Made by a program: the position numbers and the translations under genes. Shown in pieces: positions 19,639-30,852 of a stretch of 64,000 nt of DNA (the stretch's first letter is position 1; the number at the start of each line of letters is the position of its first letter). Source of the DNA: Patellaria atrata CBS 101060 (Eukaryota > Ascomycota > Dothideomycetes > Patellariales > Patellariaceae); contig MU006091.1 in NCBI GenBank assembly GCA_010093705.1, forward strand, positions 734,702 through 798,701, written 5' to 3'. The notes beneath the pieces were generated by a model, which saw nothing but the letters and a program-made list of their open reading frames with translations, was not told the origin of the DNA and ran no database searches.

Positions 19639-21544
19639 ATGAAGTTTGAACGGCCGCATCTCAAAGTCGCGCAGCCGAAGTCTGCGTTTGCAGAGGGAAA
19701 TAGGAGATGGTGAGTTTTGCTGAATGATGCCCTAGGAACTTGTTTCCAATGTGTTTATTTGCATGCGCTTTTGCTATGGGTGTTGTGGATGTAATGACTG
19801 ATAAACTCTGTGCAGGACGAACCTTGATCTCGACCCTGTCCCGAGGCATATGCGCAAGTGGGGAGTGGTGAGCTTTATTGCTTATTGGATCTCTGATGCT
19901 TTCAAGTAAGGAGCCTTCGTATTTCTTATATTTAGAAAAACATGATCAGATGTTAGCGATTGTAGTCGAGATTGAGTTGCTAGGTATGGAGTTGAAGTGT
20001 ACGAATGCTAATGATTCGATAGTGCTGCAACATGGCAGTTTGCTGCTGGTATCATCGCCGCCGGACTCTCGTGGCGTGAGAGTTTGGGAATCGTGGGTTT
20101 GGGCTTCTTCATGGTAGCTATTGTGGTAAGTGTTGCCTTCTGCTCTGATGCTGGTGTGAGCTGATAGACAATCCCTCAGATTGCCTTCAATGGAGCAACA
20201 GGTGTCATTCACCACGCTCCATTTCCCGTCATCGCGCGAGCTTCCTGGGGCTTCTGGGGCTCGTATATCGCCATCATATCCCGCTGTATCCTCGCCGTCT
20301 TTTGGTTCGCGATCCAAACCATGAATGGTGCCAATACCATACGTGTAATGATAGGAGCTATCTGGCCCTCTTTTCTGACACTTCCAAACCACATCCCCAA
20401 GTCTCAGGGTATCGACGACGCGACTATGACATCCTTCGTTATCTTCTGGTTGCTACAGCTGCCGTTTCTCTACATGCATCCAAACAACTTGCGCTGGTTA
20501 TTCATGGCGAAGAGTATCATCGTCCCTATTTGCTTTATTGCAATGCTCATCTGGGCTTTCGTTTCGACGGATGGTGGTGGTGAACTTTTTGCCGGCAAGC
20601 CCACCATTTCCGGGTCGGCATACTCTTGGGCCTTCCTCGCTTCCTTGACCTCTGTACAAGGAAACTACGCTACTCTATCAGTTAATCAAGCTGATTTCTC
20701 GCGTTACTCGCGCGTCTCTGTGAAGTGGCAGCTCATGTATGTACCCATGCTGCCCATCGTCTTCACATTCATCTCATTCATCGGGATCGCGGCGTCCAGT
20801 GCCGGTGCTGCCCGTTACGGAACCTTGGAGTGGGATCCCATGGCTCTGATCGCACACTGGGACAATCGGGCCTGCCGTTTCTTTGCTGCCTTTTCCTTTG
20901 CTCTAGCCGCACTAGGAGTCAACATTTCGGCAAATAGTTTGTCTGCTGCAAATGATTTCACCGCATTAATGCCGCAATATGTCAACATCCGACGGGGACA
21001 GCTACTCTGTGCGGTCCTTTCGTGGTGTCTAGTTCCATGGAAGATCCTAGCGTCAGCAGGCTCATTCCTGAACTTCATGGCGGCGTATGCCATATTCCTT
21101 GGCCCAATTGCAGCTATTATGCTGTTTGATTTCTGGGTTGTGCATGCGCGGAAGTATGACACGTTAGCCTTGTACCAACCACATAGCATCTACCGCTATA
21201 CCGGCGGTTTCAACTGGCGAGCTGTCGTGGCCTTCCTCATTGGCGTTGCGCCTAACTTACCTGGTTTCATCAATGGTGTGAATAACAACATTGATGTAGG
21301 CGTGGGCATCCATCCGTATCAGTTTGGTTGGATGCTTGGGTTCGTGTCAACGGCTCTAGTCTATACAGGACTGGAGAAAGTGTTCCCACCACGGGAGACA
21401 TTTATTGAGCGGGCAGTATTGCCGGATGAGATATACGATGCGAGAGGCGAGATTGAGGGTGTACCCGTTGAAAATGAAGAGGGTATGGATGAGATGTTTG
21501 GGGAGAAGAAGGGATTTAGGAGTAGGATGGAGAGAATATTGTAG
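19639..21544 (+). CDS. NCS1-family nucleobase/allantoin permease, 542 aa
   Basis: Four exons: 19639-19709, 19816-19905, 20023-20125 and 20180-21544; the sum is 543 codons. A cytoplasmic N-terminus with NLDLDPVPRHMRKWG is followed by about 12 hydrophobic segments. Typical NCS1 signatures are present: IAYWISDAFNAATWQF, GLSWRESLG, PFPVIARASWGFWGSY, QTMNGANTIRVMIGAIWPSF, GNYATLSVNQADFSRYSR and a C-terminal acidic tail. Fungal Fur4/Dal4/FurD-type carriers import uracil, allantoin, uridine or related compounds with protons; I cannot assign the substrate. The upstream exons are short, so a start at the internal MNGANT (20321) would remove the first membrane segments and is wrong. Confidence 0.9.
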
Positions 21545-22441
21545 ACTCGGGAAGAGAATGGATTCTTGGATATGAAATAGCTTGTAAAGACGGTAATCAT
21601 AGTACCTAAAACAGAGACGGTATTCATGGAATTGTATGAAATTTGAATCCAACTGGGAAACTATCGACCTGCAATTCTCCCATCTACAAATCACTTTTTT
21701 ACGAGAAGCTAGCTATCAATATAAATACGGAGTAGTGCTGGAATATTGGAGACCTCAAGAACCATCATGTACTGCCAACTATCAGTCTGAGATGTTGAGT
21801 CGTGTCGGAATCCAGCAAAAGGTCCGCGCTATCACGTGCAAGACCGGTTTGCCTCGGCGAAAGCTGTTGCCTGCTGTTGCCTGTCGCAAAGACCCTCTGA
21901 TGAGTCATCCTCGCTTAGGAAATTAGCTCCTTGGCGGTGTACATATATTCTCGCTTTCCCTCTCAGACTCTCTTCTTTTTTTTCCTCATCTTAGTGCACG
22001 GGCTTTACGCATATCAGTGAGGATTCGTCCGAGATTGCGTTTTTGCTAGTTGAAAACTACTTATTTGACTGCTTCTGTTGGACCTCTGGTTCGGCAGGGA
22101 ATTTTTGTAAAACAACTCATCAACTTTGATTGGTATCTTTTCATTGATGGACTCGTTCGTTGAGCGGGACATTTAAGGAAAGGATCTGTGAGCATATGGT
22201 AGCTATCAATGGGCAACTTGATGGAGATTCAGATACAGTATAGTCATTCGATACGTTTACTTCCAATTTTGATATTATGAGATCTTCGATATGCAAGTCT
22301 TTACCTTGGTGTCAGTGATGTGATATCTGTACGTGCATGCAGCGGAGTCGGTTCCAGTGATATGGGAGGACGGTGGGTGAGGTGTCTGCCTGTATAACAA
22401 GTGGAGCTTCAGGTGTAGTTGTCTACTGTTCATCAACTGAG
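21545..22441. other. Intergenic region, permease to MAT2B-like gene
   Basis: It contains one 3' UTR and one promoter. The open frame at 21636-21926 has no recognisable domain. A pyrimidine run lies at 21960-21985. Nothing else is supported. Confidence 0.45.
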
Positions 22442-23664
22442 ATGGCAGGAAAGACAGCTCTCATCACTGGAGGTATGTGTTATCTTATGTAAATCGCAGT
22501 AGATACAACGTTCTCCGGCTGATGATGTCGGCTCAAAAGGTTCTGGTTTGCTTGGCCGTGAGGTCGTCAAAGCCTTCGATCTCGCAAGCTGGAAAGTCGT
22601 CGGTACAGCTTTGACGCGGACAAGTCCACCAAATATCGTCAAGCTTGATCTTCTCGATGAGAATGAAATCGCAAAGATTCTAGATGAAGTCAAGTTCGTC
22701 CACCTCAAACCCCCGTAGACGCGTCTCGTAGCTAACCTGAGCACGACCTCATAGACCAGATGTCGTTGTACATTGTAAGTCCTCACGATATTGTAAACGT
22801 CATGATAATTCAGGAATCTACATTCCTAACTGGCAACACATTTTCTAATCTCTCACTACAGGCGCCGCAGATCGCTTTCCCGACTCCTGCGACAAGAACC
22901 CTGATCGTGCCAATGCCCTCAACGCTGGCTCCTCCAAGACACTCGCTTCCTTGACCTCCTCGCGTAAAATCTTCCTCGTCTACATATCCACAGACTATGT
23001 CTTCTCCGGCGCCCGCGGCGAAGCACCTTATACCACGACCGCAACACCTTCTCCGCCGAACATTTATGGTCAAACGAAACTTGATGGCGAGAAAGGCGTT
23101 CTGGAAGTGACACAGCAAGCAAATTCACAAGATACAAGTGAATATTCTGCTCCCAAAATCCCCCTCGGCGTGGTCCTACGCGTACCCGTTCTATACGGCG
23201 CGGCGTCCGAGCCGGCCGAAAGTGCTATCAACACGCTTGTGACCTCGGTGTGGAAAGCTCAAGAGGTCTCCACAGACGCGAGGATTAAGATGGACGATTG
23301 GGCTCAGCGATATCCGACCTGCACAGAGGACGTCGGTCGAGTCTGCGTTGATATCTCAACACTGTACACGTCGGATCTGAAACCCTCAAGTCCCACGGCC
23401 AGACCTTTGCCGAGGATATTGCATTTCTCGGCTGAGGATAGGATGACGAAGTATCAGATTTGCGAGATCTTTGCCGAAATCTTAGGCCTCACATTGGATG
23501 GCATGGAGAAATGGGCTCCGAGTGAGGAGAAAGAGCAGGGCGGAGCGAAGAGGCCGTATGATTGCCACTTGGATACGAGTGAATTGAGGAAGCTGGGTGT
23601 GGATGTGAGGACGGTGGATTTTAAAGCATGGTGGAGACGCGAATTTAAGGCGTTCAGAAAGTGA
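22442..23664 (+). CDS. MAT2B/RmlD-like NAD(P)-binding reductase-like protein, 335 aa
   Basis: Four exons: 22442-22472, 22540-22693, 22755-22774 and 22862-23664; the sum is 336 codons. The N-terminal Rossmann motif TALITGGSGLLGRE (residues 4-17) binds the dinucleotide. PDVVVHCAADRFPDSCDKNP, VYISTDYVFSG and the Tyr-x3-Lys pair in NIYGQTKLDGEK (extended SDR active site) are all visible. This pattern fits the RmlD_sub_bind family, including the regulatory beta subunit of methionine adenosyltransferase (MAT2B) and dTDP-4-dehydrorhamnose reductases. Fungal members are often annotated as either; the sequence does not decide. Exon 3 is only 20 nt, yet it encodes the conserved PDVVVH strand, so it must be included. 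The last third is G-rich compared with the C-rich middle. Confidence 0.88.
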
Positions 23665-24313
23665 GCGCCAATTCACTGGAAGAAAGCGATAGTTTGAGAG
23701 AAGCTGAATTTATCGGAAGCTCCTAGCTACTACTATAGTAAGGGTTAAAAGCACTCCTTTTCCCTCGGATATTGGTGGTAATATGAAAAGTTACTGCGAC
23801 CATTCTCGTCTTGTGTCATCACCGCTTACCCTCCAAGGCTGAGTGAACCTGGTAGAATTTAACTCATTGCTGTCAGTCCTAAACTTAGCTCAAGCTGAAG
23901 ATATAGGAAGATGCGTTTATATCATTTCCAAAATGAGCGATACGCATAAAACAAATCGTTGTTCCACGATATGTCCCTGCTCGTAGAGATACCTTTGAGC
24001 ACCCAACAGCTCCCCTGCAGACCCGTCCAGATCAAGAAAATCACAACGACAATCCATTTAGACATCACATATCACAAGCCGGGCCCGGTCGTCCATCCCC
24101 ACAACCAAGACACCGAAAACAAACAAAAAGCTCCGCAGCAATGGATATCCAGTACGATACGGACCGCCAAGCCAGCCACACCTGCTGCGCCTCAGGCAAC
24201 AATCTAATATCAAACTCCCCTTTCCTCCCATATCCCCCTTCCAAAGCCAAAAAACACATCTACCACTTACCTCCCCCCTCACAAATTGACCAATCGAACA
24301 ACCCTTCCCCAAA
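23665..24313. other. Intergenic region upstream of multispanning membrane protein
   Basis: It has a 3' UTR followed by a strongly C- and A-rich stretch (24000-24310) leading to the next start codon. A frame opening at 24141 overlaps the next gene in another phase and looks like a compositional shadow. Confidence 0.4.
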
Positions 24314-25357
24314 ATGCCCTGCCTCCACCCCCTCTCCCCCCCCTACTCCCTCCTCCCCCGCTTGCACACCTATCTCCTCCTCCTCCTCGTCCTACCCCCT
24401 ATCCCCTTCCCCTGGCCCTTTCACCTCCTCTCCGCCGCCGCCCTCGCCACCCTCACCGCCCGCACCGCCGTCGCCGCCATCCACGCCTTTGCGCTCCTCG
24501 CCATCGTCAGACGAGAGAGCGAGGCCGAAAGAGGGGGAAGGGGTCAAGGGGTCTACGACGCGGATGTCTTTGGTATCTGGGCCCTACTCGCCCCCGTCGC
24601 GATTGCGATGTGTTTGCTCCTCGCCGTGGAAAGGGGGAAGACGAAGCCGGTACTTAGGGTATGGGGTGTGCTTGTTTGTGCAGGGACGGTGGGGTCGTAC
24701 GTCGCTCTCCGCCTCTCTCGGCGCCATTTCGCTGGGGAGAGAGAAGTGGAGCGGGTGTGTGAAGATGGGGGCACGTTGAGACGGGGACAGCATTCCGTTT
24801 TTGTCGAGGGGGATGCGGTGTTTGGGATGGGGTTCGACGATGTTGCGGATAAGATCGCGCCGGCGGTTATGGTTTGTGTTGCGGTGGGGGTTTGGGGGTG
24901 TTTCAAGGTTGCCCGCTATGGTCGTTCTGATACCAACGTCAAACCCGCCCGTGGAATCGGACCCGAAACGCAGCCTACCGACCTGATCGCTCCCAGCAAA
25001 CCCCCTCGGCGCATTCTGAACAGTGGACTCCGCCTCCTGAACCACACAATCCTCTTCGTGTCCCCGATTCTCCTCATCGCCACGGTCGTGCTGAACGAAA
25101 TCTATCTCATGAGCCCCAAAGGAATAGGACCGGGTATCCCAACGATGGAGAAACCGGATGCAGTGGGGCAGTGGGGTGTTTGGGTCGCTACGGGGGTGGT
25201 TGTCGGGGGTGCGGTTGTGGGATGGGTTGTTGAGAGGATGGGGGGACGGGGACCGGGTGGTGGGGAGATTGGGGGGAGAGAAGCGGATGGGGTGAGAATT
25301 GAGGATGACGTGGGGAGAACGTGGTGGCGTAGGGAGGAGGGGGTGGTTGTGAGATAG
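24314..25357 (+). CDS. Putative multispanning membrane protein, 347 aa, function unknown
   Basis: Single open frame with about seven hydrophobic segments: roughly residues 14-34, 36-65, 88-105, 115-132, 180-198, 243-265 and 285-305. They are linked by short charged loops, and the tail is charged and Gly-rich. No family is recognised. Base composition is extreme: the first third is C-rich and the last third is G-rich, which keeps other frames open and makes long shadow frames. The regular hydrophobic pattern and the internal ILNSGLRLLNHTILFVSPIL block argue for a real protein. Introns or a different start cannot be excluded. Confidence 0.55.
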   Translation: MPCLHPLSPPYSLLPRLHTYLLLLLVLPPIPFPWPFHLLSAAALATLTARTAVAAIHAFALLAIVRRESEAERGGRGQGVYDADVFGIWALLAPVAIAMCLLLAVERGKTKPVLRVWGVLVCAGTVGSYVALRLSRRHFAGEREVERVCEDGGTLRRGQHSVFVEGDAVFGMGFDDVADKIAPAVMVCVAVGVWGCFKVARYGRSDTNVKPARGIGPETQPTDLIAPSKPPRRILNSGLRLLNHTILFVSPILLIATVVLNEIYLMSPKGIGPGIPTMEKPDAVGQWGVWVATGVVVGGAVVGWVVERMGGRGPGGGEIGGREADGVRIEDDVGRTWWRREEGVVVR

Positions 25358-25977
25358 GGGGTGAGGGTTTGGGTTTGAATGGGGTGGGTTCGTTGGTAGT
25401 ATGGTTACCGGCTCCGTACGAGCTAGGGTATCTTGTACGTTTGGGACTCTATTGTGCGTTTATGGCGTATATTGCGTGGAGACCCTCAGGTTGTGTACGC
25501 ACGGTGGAATATCTAGGGGAGATGGTACGACTGCTGCTCTTCCGTATTATTCTGGCTGTCTAATATCGTGAAATGGATGGGTTCTCTTTTAGTGGGCGTA
25601 CAGTAGCTGTGTAATATCACAACAGGGGCAAGGTTATCACATTTTGCAGAACCGAACAACCATAGGATCGATTCTACAATGAGACGAGAGCAGTCATATT
25701 CTTTTCGTAATCTATATAACAGCAAGAAAGCCACCCATCTGACCGCCGATTACTGCCTATCATAAGACCATAAAGAAAAGAAAACTCTCAAAGACAAGAG
25801 AAGCATCCTCAAAGGCCAAAGAAATATCCCAAAAACAATAGAAATCTCACCAAAGACAAAAGAAACCTCCCTATATACAAAAGAAAATCTCCTCCAGAAA
25901 CAAAAGAAACTATCACCAAAACAAAAGAAAAGACCCCAACTCCCGCTCCCACCAAAACAACCCACACACCGCAAAAT
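25358..25977. other. Convergent intergenic region with a degenerate repeat
   Basis: It lies between a plus-strand gene end and a minus-strand gene end. The right part is a degenerate A-rich tandem repeat (listed separately). No gene is supported. Confidence 0.45.
25771..25939 (-). repeat. Degenerate tandem repeat, unit like TTTCTTTTGTnTnnGGnGA on the minus strand
   Basis: On the minus strand the word TTTCTTTTGT or a close variant recurs at spacings of about 19-24 nt, roughly six to eight times, just downstream of the stop codon of the disordered-protein gene. On the plus strand this reads as ACAAAAGAAA spaced by C-rich segments. It would lie in that gene's 3' UTR. Confidence 0.6.
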
Positions 25978-28191
25978 CTACCAGTGGTACGCTGGCTTCT
26001 TCGCCGCACTTTCCTCCTGCACGGAGGACGCCACACTCGTGCTAGACACCGTCTCCACGGCCGGAGGACGGTAATTGCTGGCCCGTACCGGGCCATCAAA
26101 CCACCCCAATCCATGCGGAGAGGGGGTGGACCTCGGGACACGTCCCGGACGCAGCCCGCCGGCGGTTGATGATACCGTACTCCCCGCAGGGAGACGGGAG
26201 ACGGGGGAGGGGCTGGGACTCGGACAGCCCCGAGCAGCATCCAGAGTCGAACGGATCGACCCTTGTTCTGGACGAGGGGGAAGCCAGAAACCGAAGAAAC
26301 GAGGGGTGTACGCAGGTGTGACGGGCCCGCGCACAGAGCCCTGTACGGACGGTACTGGTCCGGGAGGCGACGGACTACTAGCTGGGAAGCTAGTAGTGGG
26401 GACAATTACGGCCCTGGGGGAGGTCGGGGCGAACCGTACCGATTTGGTAGATTGTACGGTTGGGCCGAGAGGAAGCGGATTCATTGTGAACCAGCTATCC
26501 GCTGCTGGTTTATCCCCATTTGGGACCGTCTCCTCAGTACCGACCTGGGAAATGACTGAGGGGGAGGGTGTATCTTTGGCAATCCTCCCCTGTACTGCTA
26601 TGGTGCGTTCTGCGGATTCTGGTTCCCGAAGATTTGTAGACGCTTGCGACTTAGGCTGATTTCCCCCTATCGGGGTATTATTCTTACGCGCAGGTCGAAG
26701 TACAGTCGCTGTACCCTCGGTCGCGTCAATGATATCATACCCTTTGTAGCATTTCTTCAACTGTTTGGGGGTCGTAGGAGGAAGGGTAGGATTGGGGGTA
26801 GCGGCTTTGTTCTTGACCAATGCACCGCTCATCATGAACTGCCCCTCTTTCTTTGGGCGAGATTCACGCTGTGCTTGCGTGGAAGAGGGCTTGTTTTGGG
26901 TTTGAGGAGGGTTGCTTGACTTCTGTTGACGGGATCCATGCGCTGGCTGAGCAGACGTAGACTTGTGTTCCATCTTCCCACTTGCACTTGGCTTCGAGGA
27001 CTGATCTTTCTTAGGTTCTTGACTTCGATCCGCAGACTTCTGCTCCTTCTTAGGTTTTTTACCGGATTCCGATTGCCCATTGAATTTGCGGACAGCGGAA
27101 TCGGTCTCTTCCTTCACGGGTGGGAGTACCCGGTCCTTAATATTCACCTTCCTCTCTCCTCTGGCTGAATCACTCTTTTCCTTTGAAGTTCCAGGTTTTC
27201 GGATATTCGGGGGGGAAACGACATAAGCTTTACCACGTTGCTTATCTTTGACGACATAGGTGGAGTGCGATGTTGGTGGAAGTACCTTTTTTTCCTTCTT
27301 GACTTCTGGCTCTCCAGGTGGATTTGATTGAGCTCTGGGGTTCTTGATTGGAATAATGCTTTGATATTCATTCAGTGTACGACGGATGGTTTGAAGAGCA
27401 GCATCGCGTGTCGTGATCTGATGCTTGGGTGTGTCCTCAGGAGTGGTCTTTCGCTTGAGCACTATGAGGGGCGAGACATCCTTACTAGGGTGTTCAGCTG
27501 GAGCTGATTCCTTCTTTGGAATTTTAACCGGAGCTGTGGTTTTGCTGGGGACTTCAGCTGGAGTTGACTTGTTGCCTTCTGCTTTGGAGATGCGCGGCTT
27601 ATTTCCCAATTCGCGACGTTCTGCTCTTGCTTGAACATCTGGGAAAGCTCCGCGATCATCGATAGCACTGCCATAGGTAGTGATAGCGTCAATTGGAACT
27701 GCTGAATTCTTTGCTGGTTGACCCGTTGCTGTCTTCGAGTATGATTTACTTGAAGCATTGTTAGGTGATTTGAAATCTTGTCCGTCGTCAATGTAGCTTC
27801 CGCCAACGGAGCCGGATTTTGGAACCATTGTTTCGTGATTCTGGGTCTGGACTGGTGAAAGTAATGTCTTCGCTGATGAAGGTTGAGCACCTCTGCTTTT
27901 GAATGATCTAACAGAAATGCTGTCCCAAGGAGCAACGTCGTCGTCAGTCACTGTGCTAAAGCGACTGGGAAGAGGAACGATGGAAGGTGGAGAGAAAGAA
28001 GGAGGAGAGAAGGAAGACGCGTCCGTTTTGTATTGTTGACTTTGCTGACTCCTCGCACCTACCTTGGCGACGTTTCGATCCGAATTGGGGTTTTGAGAGC
28101 TTTCGGAACGCGCCTGCCTTCGGCTTGGAGATATTCCGGGGCCTTTCCCTTCCTCGTTGTCTCTCCTTCCGTGACTTCCATGACTACTCAT
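25978..28191 (-). CDS. Disordered Ser/Pro/Lys-rich protein, 737 aa, function unknown
   Basis: Single open frame. The sequence is low-complexity: Ser/Pro-rich with FSPPSFSPPS near residue 60, Lys/Pro/Thr-rich repeats (PAEVPSKTTAPVKIPKKESAP, then PAEHPSKD) near 210-250, a basic glutamine-rich middle (KKPKKEQKSADRSQEPKKDQ), and a Pro/Ser-rich end. The only locally ordered-looking stretch is LKKCYKGYDIIDATEGTATV (about 490-510). No catalytic or membrane motif is visible. It may be a scaffold or nuclear protein, but I do not recognise the family. The plus-strand frames over its 3' end are shadows of the Pro-rich composition. Confidence 0.65.
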   Translation of the reverse strand: MSSHGSHGRRDNEEGKGPGISPSRRQARSESSQNPNSDRNVAKVGARSQQSQQYKTDASSFSPPSFSPPSIVPLPSRFSTVTDDDVAPWDSISVRSFKSRGAQPSSAKTLLSPVQTQNHETMVPKSGSVGGSYIDDGQDFKSPNNASSKSYSKTATGQPAKNSAVPIDAITTYGSAIDDRGAFPDVQARAERRELGNKPRISKAEGNKSTPAEVPSKTTAPVKIPKKESAPAEHPSKDVSPLIVLKRKTTPEDTPKHQITTRDAALQTIRRTLNEYQSIIPIKNPRAQSNPPGEPEVKKEKKVLPPTSHSTYVVKDKQRGKAYVVSPPNIRKPGTSKEKSDSARGERKVNIKDRVLPPVKEETDSAVRKFNGQSESGKKPKKEQKSADRSQEPKKDQSSKPSASGKMEHKSTSAQPAHGSRQQKSSNPPQTQNKPSSTQAQRESRPKKEGQFMMSGALVKNKAATPNPTLPPTTPKQLKKCYKGYDIIDATEGTATVLRPARKNNTPIGGNQPKSQASTNLREPESAERTIAVQGRIAKDTPSPSVISQVGTEETVPNGDKPAADSWFTMNPLPLGPTVQSTKSVRFAPTSPRAVIVPTTSFPASSPSPPGPVPSVQGSVRGPVTPAYTPRFFGFWLPPRPEQGSIRSTLDAARGCPSPSPSPVSRLPAGSTVSSTAGGLRPGRVPRSTPSPHGLGWFDGPVRASNYRPPAVETVSSTSVASSVQEESAAKKPAYHW

Positions 28192-28515
28192 CCTGTCGAA
28201 GTTGAGACTACCTTAGCAAAAATGAGTCAAATCAGTCAAATATGAGGGAGTTTCTAGACAAAAGATGAGTCAGATAAATGAAATCCAGAGCAGGTTTGAG
28301 TCTGATAAGAACTGATTGATTTATAGGAAAATTGAGAGTAGAAGGAGATAAAGGCGTTCGAATGGGTTGAAGTTTTCTGTCCGAATATGAGCATGACCTA
28401 CCTTAACAGCTCATGTGATCAGAGAGAGCGAGATACGGAGGGCCCAAACATGACAACATGGCCGAACATCGAGATATAGACCTACGCAAAACTGGACTTG
28501 AATATTACAAAGGCA
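28192..28515. promoter_or_regulatory. Gap between disordered-protein gene and dephospho-CoA kinase gene
   Basis: These 324 nt precede the minus-strand disordered-protein gene (its promoter) and follow the dephospho-CoA kinase stop. The motif GAGTCAAATCAGTCAAATATGAG at 28221 onward contains a short near-repeat of AGTCAAAT. Nothing else is seen. Confidence 0.4.
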
Positions 28516-29340
28516 TCACAATTTCGCCTTTTCCCTCTTCTTCTCCTCTGACCATCTCCTCTTCAATGTCCACCCCCTGAAATAATTCCACAATGCAACT
28601 GTCGCTCCAAAGGGAGGACAAAGTAACAGCAACCAACCCCACCATCGAGGACTGTTGTTTCTCACCACAGTCATGACCCTCTCAACCTCCCGTTTGAGCT
28701 CGTCTTTATCCCCATCATTCCATACCACCACTCCTCTCCCTTTTCCTTTTGCTTCTGCTCTCGCCGCCTTTTCCCTCACATCCGTCTGACTCAAGACTCT
28801 CTTTCTCGCATCATCTTCAGTAAGATGCGGATCTCTCTCCCTTAACCTTCGCATTTGTACCACAGGATCTGTGACCGCCACGACCATAATAGTCCCACAG
28901 AACGGTTCCCATCCACTCTCAAACAAGAGTGGAATGTCTAGGACAACGGCCCATGCACCACTGAAATATGCCTTCGCCATTGACTTCCATATCTCTTTCC
29001 TCACCGCAGGGTGTACAATCCCGTTCAGCACTTTCCGTTCTCTTACACTGTCTTCTGCATCTCCGAATACGTGCCGTCCCAGTGCCGGTCGATTTAGAGG
29101 TCTACCGTTGCCGCTCGGCCCATTTGGACCCCCGCATTCGGATTCAGGGAGCAAGAGGTCAGGTATCAGAGGGGCGAAGTGCCTGACGATGGCTGTGTAG
29201 CCTGGGGTTCCAGGTTCAACGACTTTCCGAGCTAGGACGTCGGCGTCGATGATTGGGAGGCTGTATGGAGGTTCCCGCAGGATATTTGAGACGCTGGATT
29301 TTCCGGTCGCAATTGAACCAGTTAGACCAAGCAGGAGCAT
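28516..29340 (-). CDS. CAB5: Dephospho-CoA kinase, 274 aa
   Basis: Single exon. It phosphorylates the ribose 3' position of dephospho-CoA, the last step of coenzyme A synthesis. The P-loop GSIATGKSS lies at residues 8-16, followed by IIDADVLARKVVEPGTPGY (substrate-binding region), ALGRHVFGD, LNGIVHPAVRKEI, VVLDIPLLFESGWE and RRLRERDPHLTEDDARKRV (lid region). These are the standard CoaE landmarks in order. The C-terminus has a hydrophobic stretch (WWGWLLLLCPPFGATVALW, about 234-252) and a basic tail, consistent with membrane association reported for eukaryotic forms. It is followed by the minus-strand disordered-protein gene. Confidence 0.95.
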   Translation of the reverse strand: MLLLGLTGSIATGKSSVSNILREPPYSLPIIDADVLARKVVEPGTPGYTAIVRHFAPLIPDLLLPESECGGPNGPSGNGRPLNRPALGRHVFGDAEDSVRERKVLNGIVHPAVRKEIWKSMAKAYFSGAWAVVLDIPLLFESGWEPFCGTIMVVAVTDPVVQMRRLRERDPHLTEDDARKRVLSQTDVREKAARAEAKGKGRGVVVWNDGDKDELKREVERVMTVVRNNSPRWWGWLLLLCPPFGATVALWNYFRGWTLKRRWSEEKKREKAKL

Positions 29341-29862
29341 CGTAAATATTTAGTGGAGAAGCCGAAGCTTCGATAACACGGTCGAAGAAAGAGGTCCAGC
29401 GATCTAGATAGCTGTTGTAGTTGCAGAGTTCTATGGGGCTAGGAAGATCTACAGAGTGAGTATTCTCATGGAAGAGCAAAGATTCTGTTAGCTTGTCAGA
29501 GTTCAATGGCCGTTATTAACCATGTGTTTCCATCATGGTCCTGGATGGAAGTTGGAAGTTGGGAGCAAGGAGTCAGGTAGTGGGGCAGGGATGATGATGT
29601 GCTATTGAGCTCTCTGAATAACGGCGGAGACGATCGCCCAATGGGACTAATCGATATCCGAATTAACTTGATATTGAGTGATTGTTGCTTTTTTGAGACA
29701 TACATAGATTTGAAGAAAAGATAAAAACAGTGAATCTTTTCTTGTATCTGATGCCTGAATGATGTTTCCCGCCTTGATACCGAAGCCTTGTTCTTACCGG
29801 AACGCCCGCTCGAACGCGTCAATTAACATATCATACCGTAGGGAAAATCATCACCTAGAGTG
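29341..29862. other. Intergenic region, CFIm25 to CAB5
   Basis: These 522 nt hold the CFIm25 3' UTR and the CAB5 promoter. Short minus-strand frames here show no domain. Confidence 0.45.

Positions 29863-30852
<990 letters not shown>

Noticed and set aside
24141-24779. 212-codon Pro/Ser-rich plus frame overlapping the membrane protein gene
   Set aside because: Poly-Pro/Ser translation of C/T-rich DNA; the overlapping frame has regular membrane segments instead.
26075-26659. 194-codon plus-strand frame opposite the disordered protein
   Set aside because: Antisense shadow; Gly/Arg-rich composition mirrors the Pro/Ser codons of the opposite strand.
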